A stretch of 64,000 bases of DNA from Callorhinus ursinus (taxonomy: Eukaryota; Chordata; Mammalia; Carnivora; Otariidae), in contig NW_020312817.1 of the NCBI RefSeq assembly GCF_003265705.1, positions 31,211,820 through 31,275,819 on the forward strand, read 5' to 3'. This document shows, piece after piece, positions 46,407 through 58,978 of this stretch; position 1 is the stretch's first letter; each line of letters begins with the position of its first letter. A program made the translations under genes and the position numbers. The notes beneath the pieces were generated by a model that worked only from the letters and a program-made list of their open reading frames with translations, was not told the origin of the DNA and searched no databases.

Positions 46407-46448
46407 TTGGTTGGTTGGTTGGTTGGTTGGTTGGTTGGTTGGTTGGTT
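46407..46448. repeat. (TTGG)n microsatellite
   Basis: Forty-two bases of uninterrupted TTGG repeats (about 10.5 units), then TTAATTGG. Minus-strand ORFs across it translate to a meaningless Gln-Pro-Thr-Asn repeat. Confidence 0.97.
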
Positions 46449-46989
46449 AATTGGTTTACAAAAGGAAAAGCCTGGAAAAGGTCTGGACACAGGAGAATAG
46501 GAACAGGGGATTGATATCTCTTTGTCAATAATGTAAAAATGCCATCTCCTTTGTGACCCAGGGAAAGCCATTCAGATCATGTTGCCTTTAGGGAAATGTT
46601 TCTCTCTTTTAAAATGGGTTTTGACATTTGTCCTGCCAGAGACGAGTGTGTACATTGTTTGGCTGGAGGTACAAAGTGTTGTTTCACATTGAACAGCTTG
46701 ACCTTTGGGGGCAGATACTGCTGTGACTATGATGTCTCATGGATTGCCCTTATTGGAGTGGAGGAGCAGACCGACCTTCTAAAGTAGAGGGATAAACTTT
46801 CATAGAGGAAAGTAGATGTTTGCAACATGATGGATTTAAGAATATTCTTTCTCTGTTTCTGGGAAAGGAGAGGGGACCAAGGCTAGGAATCAGGGAACCC
46901 AAGGAGAGGATCTGTGTGAAGGTTTTAACTTGATTTTTAATTTTTTTTCATAGACCCCGGGAACAGTGATGATTATGGTCATTTTTATT

Positions 46990-47183
46990 TTTATTTATTT
47001 TTCTAAAGATTTTATTTATTTGATAAAGAGAGAGAGAAAGAGCACAAGCAGGGGGAGCAAGAGGGGTAGAAGCAGTCTCCCCACTGAGCAGAGGGAGCCT
47101 GATGTGGGGTCAATCCCAGGACCCGGAGATTATGACCTGAGCTGAAGGCAGATGGTCAACTGACTGAGCCATCCAGGCGCCCC
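46990..47183 (-). mobile_element. SINEC, antisense
   Basis: Reverse SINEC ending CCATCCAGGCGCCCC, with AAGAGAGAGAGAAAGAGCAC in the CT tract and a T-rich tail start. A short duplication, TGGTCATTTT, is at 46976-46985 and 47186-47195. Confidence 0.93.
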
Positions 47184-47195
47184 AGTGGTCATTTT

Positions 47196-49879
47196 AATAT
47201 AAAAATTATAATTATCTCCACCTCCAAACCCTTGATCAAGTCCAACAGGCTTGTGTTGTTAATGGAATGGTGTGAATTAAGGAATGTGATTGTAGAGGAA
47301 AATGTAACCTTCTGCTGAGGTCAGTGTGATGGCATCAGAGTTCTAGGGAGAGGACACTGTCCCAGAGATCTAAGTGTGAACTAGCAGTGAGTATCCAGAG
47401 GCTCAGGGTGTAGCTGCCCAAGCAGCCATGATGCTGGACTGCTTCAAGAGCAGGTGAGAATTGGAGTGACCTTTAATGGGGACAGTGTCCCCCTGGGATA
47501 CACAAATCAAAGAAGGGAGGCTTTTCCATCTTCCCTTCCATTAAGATGTTGATAGAGCAGATTCCTCAGGATCTCAGATAGCTGAGTGCATATGCAGCTG
47601 AGGATTGCCCAGAAATACTATATGTGTATTCTGGAAGGGTTGAAGGTGAATGGAGAAACTGCAATCCAGGAGGGGACCCATCAGAGGAACCCTAACAGAG
47701 GCCAGTGAGGAAGCCAAGTCAGGAAATCATTCCACCTCATTGGGCACTGTAGTGAGGTGGAAAAATGCATCCATAAAGATGTAGGATTTTGGTAGGACTA
47801 GCAATTGCCATTCCTATTTGCTATTTATGGATACTATTTATTGTGTTGCTTCCTAATTAAACTTGTATTAAAATAATCTTGTGGTGACAGTGTTGGAAAG
47901 AGAAATACCTGTTCTTTATTTCATTACCAGGCAAACTGGGGCTGTTGGCAGAATTTTCCAGCAAAAGCAGTATGCTATGAAGCTATTGGGAGAACCTGTG
48001 GGAGAATTTCTGTGGTGCATGTTATACTTAGATGAGGAAATTTTCAGGGGCGTGGAGGTCCCAAAGGATTTATTTTTGAGATGGGATAGCTGAAGAAATA
48101 AGAGTGAACAGTTTGGGGTGTGGGAAGAGCCTGAGGTAGTGTTGTCCCTGCAGAATGAGAACGAGGTTTTGGCAATGCTTCCAACCATATCCTATCATCA
48201 GGCAGGAGACTTGGGGAAGGGGAAAGGCCGGGAATTTTGGCTCCATTGTATCACATTGGAAAGGTTGATTTCAATTTCTGTTTGGAGTTTGCTCCATTTA
48301 TTCCTCCAGCCTTTGAAAATGCAGTAATTTATCTGCACCCAGGAGTTCAGCCCCATCAAAATCTCCCCTTCTTGTTGGGTAGGGGGACTGGACCTTAATC
48401 CAGTCCCAGATGCCATAGCTGAGATGCTGATTCATTGCTTTGGGGGGCTTTTCCTCACCTCTAGCACCCACGAATGCCACTGTTTAAATGGTTCTTATTT
48501 CATGCCCCTTCTAGAATCCCACATCTCTATTTGTCTGCAGGACAATGTCATTTAAAGTCTTTACATAATGTATTTAATTTATTAAATAAACTCATATAGT
48601 TTTCTTCTAATACTCACCTTTCATAGTTTGTCTTCATTACTGTCAAGAGAACCACTTGGCTTTTCCTGGTTCCCTAAACAAAAACTTGGGAGATTTTTGA
48701 CTTCTAACATCCAATCCCTTATCAATTTTGCTAATTCCTTTTTACATAAAGTCCTACAGATTTACCCCCTTTAATTAGACTTTAACAAAGCCTGAGATAC
48801 TGTGTATGTTTTCTGTCTCAACCTCATGTATTACGTTTTACAATCAGCAGCTAGCTGAACCTTGAAACTCCATGTTCCAGTTTCCAGTTTCCAGATAACT
48901 CTGGCTTCAGTTCATTCATCCGTTCCATTTTTTTTCCCCCCAATATTGTTGACCTACTTATGCCAGCCTGGTCACTTGGAAATAAAGAAATATGATCTCT
49001 TCTAACAACATGTGTCTGTAATGCAGATCATCTTATATATGACTGATAAGTAGAAGAATAAGATCAGAATAATGCAGAAGTCATGTTGGTTTATAAGTTT
49101 TCCATAGAGTAACATTTGGCCATTCATTCATTGTCTTTACACAAAAGAGGAACCTTACCTTCTGCAGCCAGCTCTCATTAAATTCACCCAGTTCTGACTT
49201 CTTTCCTTCTCTTTCCAAATTCTCTAGACATGTAGGTATTCAGTTTGTATCTTATGAATTTCCATTTGCTGAAAGGTTTCTACAAACTATGTATTGCCAA
49301 ATATTGCAGATGTGCCTCGTCATATCAGATTGTAAACTCACAAGGACCTGGGCTGTCTTAGTCTTGCCTCTTCCCAGATCACCTAGACCAGTTATTTTGC
49401 ATAAGTCAGGGTGCTCACATGAGAGAGTGATTCTATGTGAAAGTGAATTTGAGGCATTTCAAGAAGTTGTAGCATATCTAAACAGCAGGGGTCAAGAATG
49501 CTAGATAAATAGGATATAAATATTGAGTAGGTATTTTATTGCTGAATGAGTAAGTGAATGCCTACATGCATGAAGGCCACTGGGACTTGGCAAATCCTTT
49601 TTCAGTGGAAATTATTTGGGTGCATCAAATATTTATTAAACACCTAATACTTTCCTGTCACTTTGCTAGACCTACAGATGGAAATGTAAAAATGAAATGT
49701 ATTAAAAAATGTAAAAAATGCAGAGCCTTTGACCTCCAAGAAAATAGATACGGGGGAAAGATGCATACACACTCACATGGCTAATACAAACCAGGCAGAA
49801 GATGCTGGGAGAGTATGGGGAGGGTTATTGAGCCTGGCATGATCTCTCAGGAAATGGTTCCTGGGCAAGATGAAACCAA
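47196..49879. other. Non-coding DNA
   Basis: No gene is supported. An ancient repeat-like stretch with CAAATATTTATTAAACACCT lies at 49627-49646. Short ORFs (for example 47881-48093) have no recognised domain. Confidence 0.4.
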
Positions 49880-50700
49880 TCAAAGCTTAGTATGTAAGAG
49901 ACAATGAGGCAAAGTATGGGGTAGAGTGAGGAAGGGCATTTGAAGCAAAGGGAACCACATGAAGAAAAGTTCAGGATTATTTTAGCATGATGAGTGCAGC
50001 AAAGCACTGGTCATTTAGAGCACAAAGCAGGAGACAGCAATTTGGGGGAGATAAGAATGAAGTGGTAGGTAGGGACAGATCAAGGAGGGCCTGTTTTCCC
50101 TAAAAGAGAGCTCAGCCAGGCTTGGGAGAGTCACTGAACCAGTAGAGGCAAAGGAATGAAATGGTCAGCTCTGTGTTAGAGATCCCTCTGGCAGGTGGGT
50201 GGAGGATGGTCTAGGGTGAAGTGAAAGCAGGAAAGGAGTATGACCATCTAGGCAGCAGATGAGGCCTTGAACTAGACTTTACTAATAAAAACGCAAGAGA
50301 AGGAATGCGTTAGAGAACTAGTTAGCAGGAAAAATGGTCAAGGCTTGGTGAGTGGCAGAATGTGAAAGATAAAAGAGAAAGGTGAGTCTGGGTGGATCCC
50401 CAGATGCCTGGCTTGGGTGGCTGGGTAACTTCTCTGTCATTGTGTCATGGAGGCGTGGGGAAGAGAATGGATAATACAGGAAAGATGGCAGGTTCAATTT
50501 TGTCCTTGTTGAGTTTGAGGTACCCATTGGGATAGTCAAGGGTATGACATAGGGGCTCCTTCAACTGGAGCAAGCTACTTGGGAGAGCCATGTCCTCAAG
50601 GGAAAGCCCATTTTCAGTTAAGGTCAGGAAGTGGAGGAGCATCTGTGAAGAGTCTGAAGACATAGGGTGGCTGGGTTAGGAAGTGGGATTCCAGAGGGCA
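49880..50700 (-). repeat. Ancient dispersed repeat, family uncertain
   Basis: The series GATCCCTCTGGCAGGTGGGT, then CTAGGCAGCAGATGAGG, then CCTTGTTGAGTTTGAGGTAC followed by CCCATTGGGATAGTC follows the order of a well-known but diverged pan-mammalian non-coding repeat. Family and strand are uncertain; it is non-coding. Confidence 0.35.
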
Positions 50701-53124
50701 CGGTTGAAAGCTCTGGGGCAGGAGGCAGAGAGGAGTGGTTGGACAGACACAGGAGGCTTAGAGTCCCGTGAGATGAGTGTGTGAGAGGGTCAAGGGAACA
50801 TCCATGGCATTTTGTTTGGTGACCAAGGATGGCATAACGTTTAGGCTTGTTAGAGTCAGCTGGCCTTGAGAATCCTCCAGGGAATTAGGGATTTAAGGCA
50901 GGGCAGTGTTTGGGTTTGGCCTTAGGCAGCCCCAATCAGGGGTGATGAATAATGGTGGTGATTTTAGCATCGTGGGACAGTTGTGCCAATGGAGTCTGTG
51001 ATGGTGGCCTCCAGGGTACGGCCTTCATGAACTTTACCAGCCCTGTGGTGAGTGGAAGCCAGACTGACAAAAAATGGCTCCAACGTATCTATATATGCGA
51101 TTTTATCTAAAAGTACACATCAACCAGGAATTTAGCCAGAAGATACTCATTTAATAGTCAGAATATTTCAAATTTTCTTCTACATCGGTAATGGAGACAA
51201 AGTAGGGAAAAATAAAGAGGTTAAAAAACTTATAAATGCTAAGAACCACATAAGTTAAACTGTCTCAACTCCTGCTTTGTTACTCAGAAACGTTTTCGGT
51301 CATTTGCAAGAGTAAAATGAGTTTCTAGAAGAGATGCCTTTTCCTCATCCATTCCAACTTCTAATGACCTCTCAGGCCTTCTGATTTTTGCCTGTGTGCT
51401 TCTAATATGGATATTGCAGGTGGGTATTTGACCAATTAAAAGGTACAGCAACAGATAAATGCTCCAAAATAGAAAGGCATTTTAGCACAGGAGTACCGTG
51501 TTCAGGGGATCCACAGCATCGGGAATTTAAGAGGTGAATCTTCTGGAATGTTTCATGGCCTTGTCCCACGTGTAACCTCACACAATGACCTCCCATAGTC
51601 CCCTGTATCAAAGTCTTAGCATTTCTTCCAGTCTTTTGGAGCCTGCAATAATCTGGTTTTAATCTCAGCCACCAAGTGAGAATAATAACAGCTACCCTAT
51701 TTATCCTACAGGTTTTTAGTCCAAACAAAGGAAACAATACATGTGAAAGTGATTTGAAAGATGTAAAAGCTGTACGTGTTTAAAAGGTAGTTCCTTTATG
51801 ACTTTGCTTTTGCTGTGTCCTCCTTCCTTTAGTACCAGGATTTTCTGTCCCTAAACTGCAGGCTCCCTAACACCTAGTGGCAAGATTTCTCTAACCCTCG
51901 ACCATGCTCAACCTCAACTGATGACCAGCACCACCTCTGTTCGAATATTCACCTTTGATCTTAGGCTTCAAAACAATGGTTCTTCATGAAAGGAAGAGAA
52001 ACAACATCTCTTGAGAGCTGGACTGTGGAGACTGGGTTCAGGAGGCCTAGTAGGCCAGGGTCAGGAACAGAGGGCGGGCCACCACCTGGGACAGGCATTG
52101 CTGGCCGGCTGGGTTTGACAGGATTTTCAGCATGGTGTTCGGGTACAGTGCTGGCTGCGTGGAGAAGGCCAGGGCTGGGGCCCACATCCTGGCCTGACAA
52201 TTAGTCTCCCCTATTCAAAAACAGCTTCATTCACATCCACTGTCTATGGAGAAAGTCCAAACTCCTTCATCTGGTGTGCCTGCTGTGTTCAGGTCTCACT
52301 AGCTTGGGGACTGAAATGTTCCCATTTCCTTTAATGGCTGATTATGCCACGATCCTGGATGGTGGGCAGTGATGCTGGCCCCCAGGCCCCCCAGGAGCCA
52401 AGCGCCTCCTTCTCAACCTCAGCCCTACTCTTTAAATCCTCCTCTGTTTCTCATCTTCTCAGAGGGAATCATGGGGAAATGGCCCAAAAGATACAGTCGT
52501 GCCTTCCCCCGGATTCAGTTTCATTCCAGGGATGCTTGACATTACAGTTTAGCTTCGATTTGGCCGTAGAGCTTAACACTTTATGGCCATAGTTTCTGCC
52601 TCTCTCATAGCCGTTTCTTTAAACCCACTCATAATCATAGACTCTCAGACTGGAAAGCACCTTACAGATGGTTGAGTCAGACTTCCTGGTATTTTTAAAT
52701 AAAGAGAAAAGTTAAGTGACTCTCTTAAATGACACTTACTTAGGAATAGTTAGCATTTGTGTTCAAGTTTCCTGATTTCCAGCTCAAAATGCCTTCCTTC
52801 TGTCACCCAGTGTCTTATTAATTAGGTAACAGGCAATGTAAAAGATTTTATCGGTAAATGCAAGCTCCAGTTTTATGAAATGAATAATTATCCCTTCATG
52901 TGTCTGCCTTGTAAGATTTAGTTTTCATGTATTAGGTTCCTAATGACAAGATACCCTCAAATCTGATAGAGATAAAATGTACCACTTTTGAATGATCTCA
53001 AACACTCTTTACTGCCTACCTGTGAGTCTCAGAGACTCAGAAAAAGTGGACTTTAGAGTTACCCCATAGAGGAACTGTGGGATTACAGGCTGGGAGGTGA
53101 CAGTTACGAGTGAGAAGGTTAATT
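50701..53124. other. Non-coding DNA with faint MIR-like stretches
   Basis: Weak MIR-like signals lie near 51655-51770 (GTGAGAATAATAACAGCTAC) and 52640-52760 (ACTGGAAAGCACCTTACAGA). No gene is supported. Short ORFs at 51961-52204 overlap on both strands by composition only. Confidence 0.35.
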
Positions 53125-53290
53125 TCTTGCATGTGCCCCCTCCACTGATCTAAGGGTCCCATGAAGCAGGGACTCCGTCCTGGTCTTCCCCACGTTGCCC
53201 AAGGCGCACACAGCACCCAGCTCCGAGTAACGACTTGAGAAGTGCATGCTGGACAAAGAGCAATGATTGAAAGAATGTTCCTTTTTCCTC
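53125..53290 (+). repeat. L2-like 3' fragment
   Basis: GGGTCCCATGAAGCAGGGAC, then CGCACACAGCACCCAGCTCC, then CAATGATTGAAAGAATG keep the order of the L2 3' terminus in a diverged form. Confidence 0.5.
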
Positions 53291-53384
53291 CACCAATGAT
53301 GGTCCAGAAAATGAGCAGAAGAGACGGTCAGGCATAACTGATTGGTGAGCAGGGAGACAGGGAGTGAAGAAGGGGATAGTTCAT

Positions 53385-53850
53385 GTTTTAGTTCTCTATT
53401 ACTGGGTAACAAACTACCTTAAAACTTAGTAGCTTCAAACAACAATAATGTATTATTTCTCATTATGCTGTGGGTTGATTGGGCTCAGCTGGGTGGTCCT
53501 TCTGCTCCATAAGACATCGGCTGGGGTCACTCACAAGGTTGTACTCAGCGGGGAATTCCTCTTATCCTCCAGGGCCTCTCTTGTTGGGGCCTCATATCAT
53601 TCAATACTCTTGTCTAAGTTTCTTAAATAGTGGCTGGAACCAGGAGGGCCAGGGGAGAACTGCCCGCTCTTGAGGCCCAAGCCTAGAAATGGCAAGATGT
53701 CACTTCCATTACGTCTTATGGATCAAAGCAGGTCACAAGGTCAGCCCAGCTCAGTAGGAGGGAAAATAGAGTCCACGTCTTAATCAAAGTGGTGGCGTGC
53801 ATGTAACAGGAACGGAATTGTTGTAGCAAACTGCAATAGGAAAGGAGGAA
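53385..53850 (+). mobile_element. LTR-like mammalian repeat, family uncertain
   Basis: TTAGTTCTCTATTACTGGGT, AACAAACTACCTTAAAACTT, then TGGGCTCAGCTGGGTGGTCC, CATCGGCTGGGGTCACTCAC, then GGATCAAAGCAGGTCACAAG and AATAGAGTCCACGTCTTAAT. The order is that of a common mammalian LTR-type repeat with about 460 bp kept. I cannot name the family with confidence. Confidence 0.6.
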
Positions 53851-54409
53851 AGGCTGTCTAGACTTAGTGCCTTGGCTGGCTAAGGTGCCAGGAGACGTGT
53901 GGAAGGCAGACACCCAGGCAAGTGTCTATGTTGAAGGCAAACATCGCTGTGCAAGGCTATGAGGAGGTGGCAAATAAAATGAAGTATGATTTGCTCAGAT
54001 TACCAATCAGGCTGCTATGTCTGTTTTATCACCTGAAGTCTCTGATTCAAGAAATGCCTTACCCTGAACACTATTGTCTGCACCCAAAGGGGTTTTTTCA
54101 AGACGTGAGCTCTGAGGGCAAAAGTCTAATAAAGATACTCAGCTACTGCAACTTTTCTTGAGAGTGTGCTAGGATTTTAAATGAAAGCAGTAAATTTTCT
54201 CCTTCGGCAATAATGAGAAAGCCTCAAACCATTTATGTAGCATAATTCAGAAGTTACAGGACAGTTTACAGCGAAGCATTTTTATGAGCAATCAAACGCA
54301 ACCATAAGAGAATTTTTCCTTATTCCTGCTTTAAAATGCTAGGACTTGCAGCCACACTGTGAACCAAGGACAAAAGGAAACGGAGCACACGGGGAGGGAA
54401 TCAGGAGGC

Positions 54410-54620
54410 CCAGGTTCCTTTGCAAACTCTGTTCCGCACTAGCTTAGGGCCAGGGTCACTCACCCACCTGCTCCCCTGCCCTCTGTTTCTGTATTTGTCA
54501 AGTGGGGATGATAGAGTGGGGTTTGCCTTGCCTGGTCCTGCCTGCGTGGGCCACAGCAGTGCGATAACAGATGTGAACAGTCTGAAAACTGCCAAGTGCT
54601 CTGAATGTTGCTATTCAGTC
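54410..54620 (+). repeat. MIR SINE, sense
   Basis: CAGGGTCACTCACCCACCTG, then CTGTATTTGTCAAGTGGGGA, then GTGCTCTGAATGTTGC. Diverged MIR. Confidence 0.6.
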
Positions 54621-54659
54621 TCAGGGAAGGACTGGATACATATATAGTATCTGTCAATA

Positions 54660-57250
54660 GCTAAGGTGAATATTGTTGGGTTTTATGTAGAGGCTTTATT
54701 ACTATTATTATCTTTAAATTTTAAAAGTCATACCTGAACGTGGGCTAATTGCAAGAAATTCAGACACATACAAGGCAAAACCAAACCAAACCAAACCTCA
54801 AAACACTTTGTTTTACACCCCAGCTCTCACCCTACCCCTCTGTCTCCTCAGAGCTAACCACAGTCATACTTGATGTGTACTTTCTAGATCATTTTCATAC
54901 TTAAGAAAATCCATAAACAGACACACACAGTTTTTACATAAATAGTATCAATTATAATGGACTTCCATACCATTTGCAGACAGCTTCTTCAGAAGTCAGT
55001 GAAATATTTTCCATATTTCCAAATTAAAGTGTTGGCTAAAGGCTTCACACCTTACTGCAGACTCTTTGTAAATCTCATGCATATCTACTGTTTTTCTCAC
55101 TTTCATTACTTCCTGGAATACATTTTATTTTACTGTATCCTATGCATCTTTGTAAGAGTTCTTGAAAACCTTCGGGAACAAGATTTGAAATACAGAAAGA
55201 GCTTGTCAAATGTTGGTTCCTTCTGCTTCTTCCTCCCTTTCCCTGTTCGCTTTGCTTTCTCTAAACAAACCCTCAAGCTGATGCGAACAAGACACTTCCC
55301 TCTCTCCCTGCCTCCAGTGTTTCCCTGGGTCATTCCAAGTTCAGGCAGTGACTTTTACCTCAGATAACCCCTTTCTCAAACACAGATCCACATCTACCTT
55401 TGCATTCCTCCAGCATTCTTTCAGAGTTACCTCAGGAAAATCTCTACTCTCTGCCCCTCCCGGATTCACTCGCGGGGCTGAAGAACCATAGCCTGCCTTC
55501 GGCTTGTGCCGGTGATCACTCTACAGGGATGAAAACATGTGCTTGCCAATTTACTCGTGTTAAAATATTCCTCCTGTGCCTACACTATGCCAGATACCAC
55601 GGACCACCTGGTTGTGCGAACATGTGTCCGGGGAGCCTGACCCAGTTGAGGGGATCATAGGTGGCTTCTCTGAGGAAGCACAGGCCTGAACTGGGGTCTG
55701 AGAGAGGAGGAGGGGGAGGTAACTAGGGGAGGTAACTAGGTGAAGGCGATGGGAGTGTGGAGGGGTACATTTGCGTTTTGAAACAATGCCTCTGACTTAA
55801 GTAGGGAAAACAAGTCAGGGACATGCAAATATGTTGCATGGTCAACAGTTTCAAAAGATTCAGGTAAAAATAGATGGTGTTTTGCGAGGATTAACAGGTT
55901 CTGATAATCTTGAAATGACACAGATGTTCCCTTTAAAATCTTAAAAAATGTTCCCTTATCACCTAATCCTCTGACGATTACATCCATTTCAAGCATGTAT
56001 TTAAGATAAAAAGTTGAAGAACCTACTTCTCAATTCTGATGAATCAATCATATGACACCCAGAAGATTTCTACTGTTTGGGGTATAAACTCTGGATGGTA
56101 TAAATCCTGCAGTGGTCCTTGCTCTGGAAGGTTCAGGGAAAGAAGGTCTACGTGAGGTCAGGCAAGGAGGGGTTCCCCAGAGGACCTTCAGGAGGCACTC
56201 ATCGAGGCTCACCTTGGTGTACGTACCTGGGCCAGGATGTAGTCTAGGTCTTCAAGTCTCCAAACTTCATTCATTACCTCCCTGCCCCTACAGCTCTAGT
56301 TTCTCCCCATTTTGTTTGAAATAATTTATTCATGATCCACATTTCAATATGGTCATACTTATCAATAAACTCCCAGGAACCATTTGTTGAGGAGGCAGTA
56401 ATAAAAATATATCGATGCAGTATGAGCCAGAATCCCTAAAGCACATGTTTTGACAGTGTCAGCGGCATAAAAATCAGGAACATATTTCATTCTTGTCCTC
56501 AGCAAAAGGCTCGACAAAGCAATATTAACTATAATGGAGACAAAGAGACGCTCACAAACATAGATCAGCTCTTGCCATTTAAGGATTGTCTCTGAGGATG
56601 GGATTCTGCCTTTAAAAATTTCATGATTCTGATTTAATCCACACATTAAAATATTTGAAAATAAACCCCATCAAAGAATACTGAGAATGGGTGCTGTCCA
56701 GGTGACATCGTTAAAATAAATCTTCACTCGCCTTTGTTTCATGGGATACTGATTTCTACTTTAGTCTAGTTTTAAACCATGGCTTCATGTATTTCTACAC
56801 TTTTTTTTTTTTTACTTTGCTGTGGTATTTCTGGGCTTCACTTTCCAGGATGCTTGAATAATTTGTGATGGGTTATTTGAAGAAGATTTCAAGAAGGAAG
56901 TAAAGAGTTTAGGTGGGTGAATGGTTCTGCTTGGAAATGCATTCTCGGTTGAGGTTGGAAAATGGTAAGGGGAAGGAAAAACGGTGAAGAAGGTAAAGCA
57001 AGAAAGGAAACAAGACACTATGGGTAAGCAACAAACAGTTTCATTTACAAGAAGAAATGGATAATTTATGTGCTTTCTGTAGATGCAGCCAACTGGAAAT
57101 TAACCCATTTCTAGTCTTTCCAAACACTGATGTGGCTAGTCCAAACTGGAGACAAAAATTAGGTTGAAGCTGTTACACACAAGAAATCATATTCTGAGTT
57201 TCTCATTGAAACATGGAACAGAAATGAGACACACTGGGGTAAAGAGCATT
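54660..57250. other. Non-coding DNA
   Basis: It holds a short (CCAAA)n run at 54780-54796, an old L1-like stretch near 54900-55010 (ATAAATAGTATCAATTATAA), and a perfect 13-bp tandem duplication GGAGGTAACTAGG at 55715-55740. No coding region is supported; the 136-codon ORF at 54957-55367 shows no domain. Confidence 0.4.
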
Positions 57251-57260
57251 GGCTTTGGAG

Positions 57261-57388
57261 ATTTAGATTGATAGATGATATATGTATATAATACATATAT
57301 ACATATATATATCTATAGAAAAGTTTATGTGTATATATACACACATGAGTATGTACACATGTATATACAATCATCTATCAATCTAAAT
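57261..57388. repeat. AT-rich palindrome with 19-bp perfect arms
   Basis: ATTTAGATTGATAGATGAT (57261-57279) is exactly complementary to ATCATCTATCAATCTAAAT (57370-57388). The 90-nt centre is alternating purine/pyrimidine AT/GT-rich sequence that can itself pair in part. The whole can form a cruciform or a long RNA hairpin. Confidence 0.9.
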
Positions 57389-57539
57389 GTATACACATAC
57401 ATGTATGTAAAATTATTTCTATCCGTCTCCACATCTATACTTACATCACATAGTAAACGGTCAATGGCTGGATGCTTTTATTATTATTGTGGTTCTTGAG
57501 GTGAGATTGTCTTAGAGTTGTTGAGTAATGTTGAATAAT

Positions 57540-58012
57540 GTTGAATAATGATCCCCCAAAGATGCCCACATCCTAATCCTTGGAGCCTGTGCATGTTATG
57601 TTTTATGGCAAAAGAGGCTTTGCAGATGTGATCGAATTAAAGATGTTGAGATAGGGAGAGGATCCTGAATTACCGAGGGGTTTGATGTAAACACAAGGGT
57701 CTTTACAAAAGGGTTGCAGAAGGAGTCAGTGTCAGAGAGAAGGTGATGAGGTGACTGAAACCAAGGGACAGAGAGAGATTTGAGGATGCTAGCTTCGACG
57801 ATGGAGAAAGGGGGCCGTGAGCCAAAAGCTGTAGGCTGCCTTTGGAAACTGGAAAGGGCAAGGAAACAGATTCTTCCCCAGAGCCTTCAGAAGGAACACA
57901 GCCCTGTGCACCCATTTTAGACTTGTGACCTCCAGAACTGTCAGATAATACGTGTTGTTTTAAGCCACTAATTTGTGATAATTTGTTATGTCAGCAATAG
58001 GAAATGAGTGCA
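57540..58012 (+). mobile_element. MLT1-type LTR (ERVL-MaLR), solo
   Basis: GATCCCCCAAAGATGCCCAC, ATCCTAATCCTTGGAGCCTG, then GAGGCTTTGCAGATGTGATC, then AGAACTGTCAGATAATACG, and GTTTTAAGCCACTAATTTGT with GCAATAGGAAATGAGTG at the end: the full order of a MaLR LTR. No internal retroviral genes are attached. Three 10-nt repeats (TTGARTAATG, 57521-57550) abut its left end. Confidence 0.85.
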
Positions 58013-58799
58013 GTTGTGGTTAGAAAGGACCTACTGGAGCTTCCCCCTCAGTCTCCTCCCTGTGGGCAGCCTATCTGTGGTGAGTCACTGCCCCAATCCT
58101 ACAGGAGCTGGAGCTTTGAGAGCACACCTGAAAGCAATCAGAGGTAGGCTCCGAAATGCTGTCCTCAGAGACTTTCAGACAGTGCCTTATCCTCTGCATC
58201 ACCTGCATGCAAACTATACCTGGCCCTGAACCCCCTTTGCAGCAGACCTGGGCCTTGATAGGCGCTCAGGGGAGCCAAAGAAGAGAGGGGGAAGCGGGAG
58301 CCCGCCCACACACATTGCAAGTGCCGAATGGCTGGCTGTGGTTTTCCTGCAAGGCTCTTAAATGGCTTTCAGAGCATTCTTTGTTGTGCCCCTACATTCT
58401 CTGGCCGAGCTGTCATGACCCACGGGGTATGGCCAGCAAGCCACATCCTCTTGGGTGTTTTGTGGGCTGCTTTGCCGCGTGGCATAGGGACCCTGGCTTG
58501 ACAGACCTGCTTCCCCCTAAACTTATTACTCAGGAAATGTTTGGCCCTTTTCTGTTTATCCTTGAGATGAGCAAGTCTCTCCAATTTTCCACTATGAAAA
58601 GGAGTTTGTCCTTAAGTTTTAGGAATTGTTATTTTGAGTCCTTATACCTGCTAAATATCACCCCAAGTCCCAAAGACCAAAAGTAAAAGGCAACATCACT
58701 TTCCCTCCTGTGATGCTAAAGCAATGATTTAGTCACAGAGATCAGACAAGAGGCCATTATCTTGTTCTGTAATGTCTTGCTCACCCCTATGCATAGCTT
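58013..58799. other. Non-coding DNA, nothing recognised
   Basis: The 176-codon open frame at 58156-58686 has no recognisable domain, no splice or promoter context and no composition unlike its surroundings, so it is not called as a gene. Confidence 0.4.
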
Positions 58800-58978
58800 T
58801 AGTCAGTTGCCGTACTAAAGCACTTGTTCCAACATTCTGGAATCATTTGATTCCCCTTTTCCAAATCCATGTGTTCTTCAGTGTTGGGATCATGCCTAAG
58901 AGTACTTGGTATTCCGAGAGATTAGCATGGTGCTTGGCACATAATAAGTTATTGATAATGTTTGTTGGATGAATGAAT
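58800..58978 (+). mobile_element. L2 LINE 3' end, sense
   Basis: ATTAGCATGGTGCTTGGCAC, ATAATAAGTTATTGATAATG, TTTGTTGGATGAATGAAT is the L2 terminus; diverged pyrimidine-rich sequence precedes it. Confidence 0.75.

Noticed and set aside
46346..46571. Minus-strand ORFs with a repeated Gln-Pro-Thr-Asn segment
   Set aside because: A translation of the (TTGG)n microsatellite, not a repeat protein.
57540..58012. Possible endogenous retrovirus
   Set aside because: Only a solo MaLR-type LTR is present; no gag, pol or env sequence is attached.
58156..58686. 176-codon plus ORF
   Set aside because: No recognised domain or homologue. Single-exon chance ORFs of this size are expected in 64 kb on six frames.
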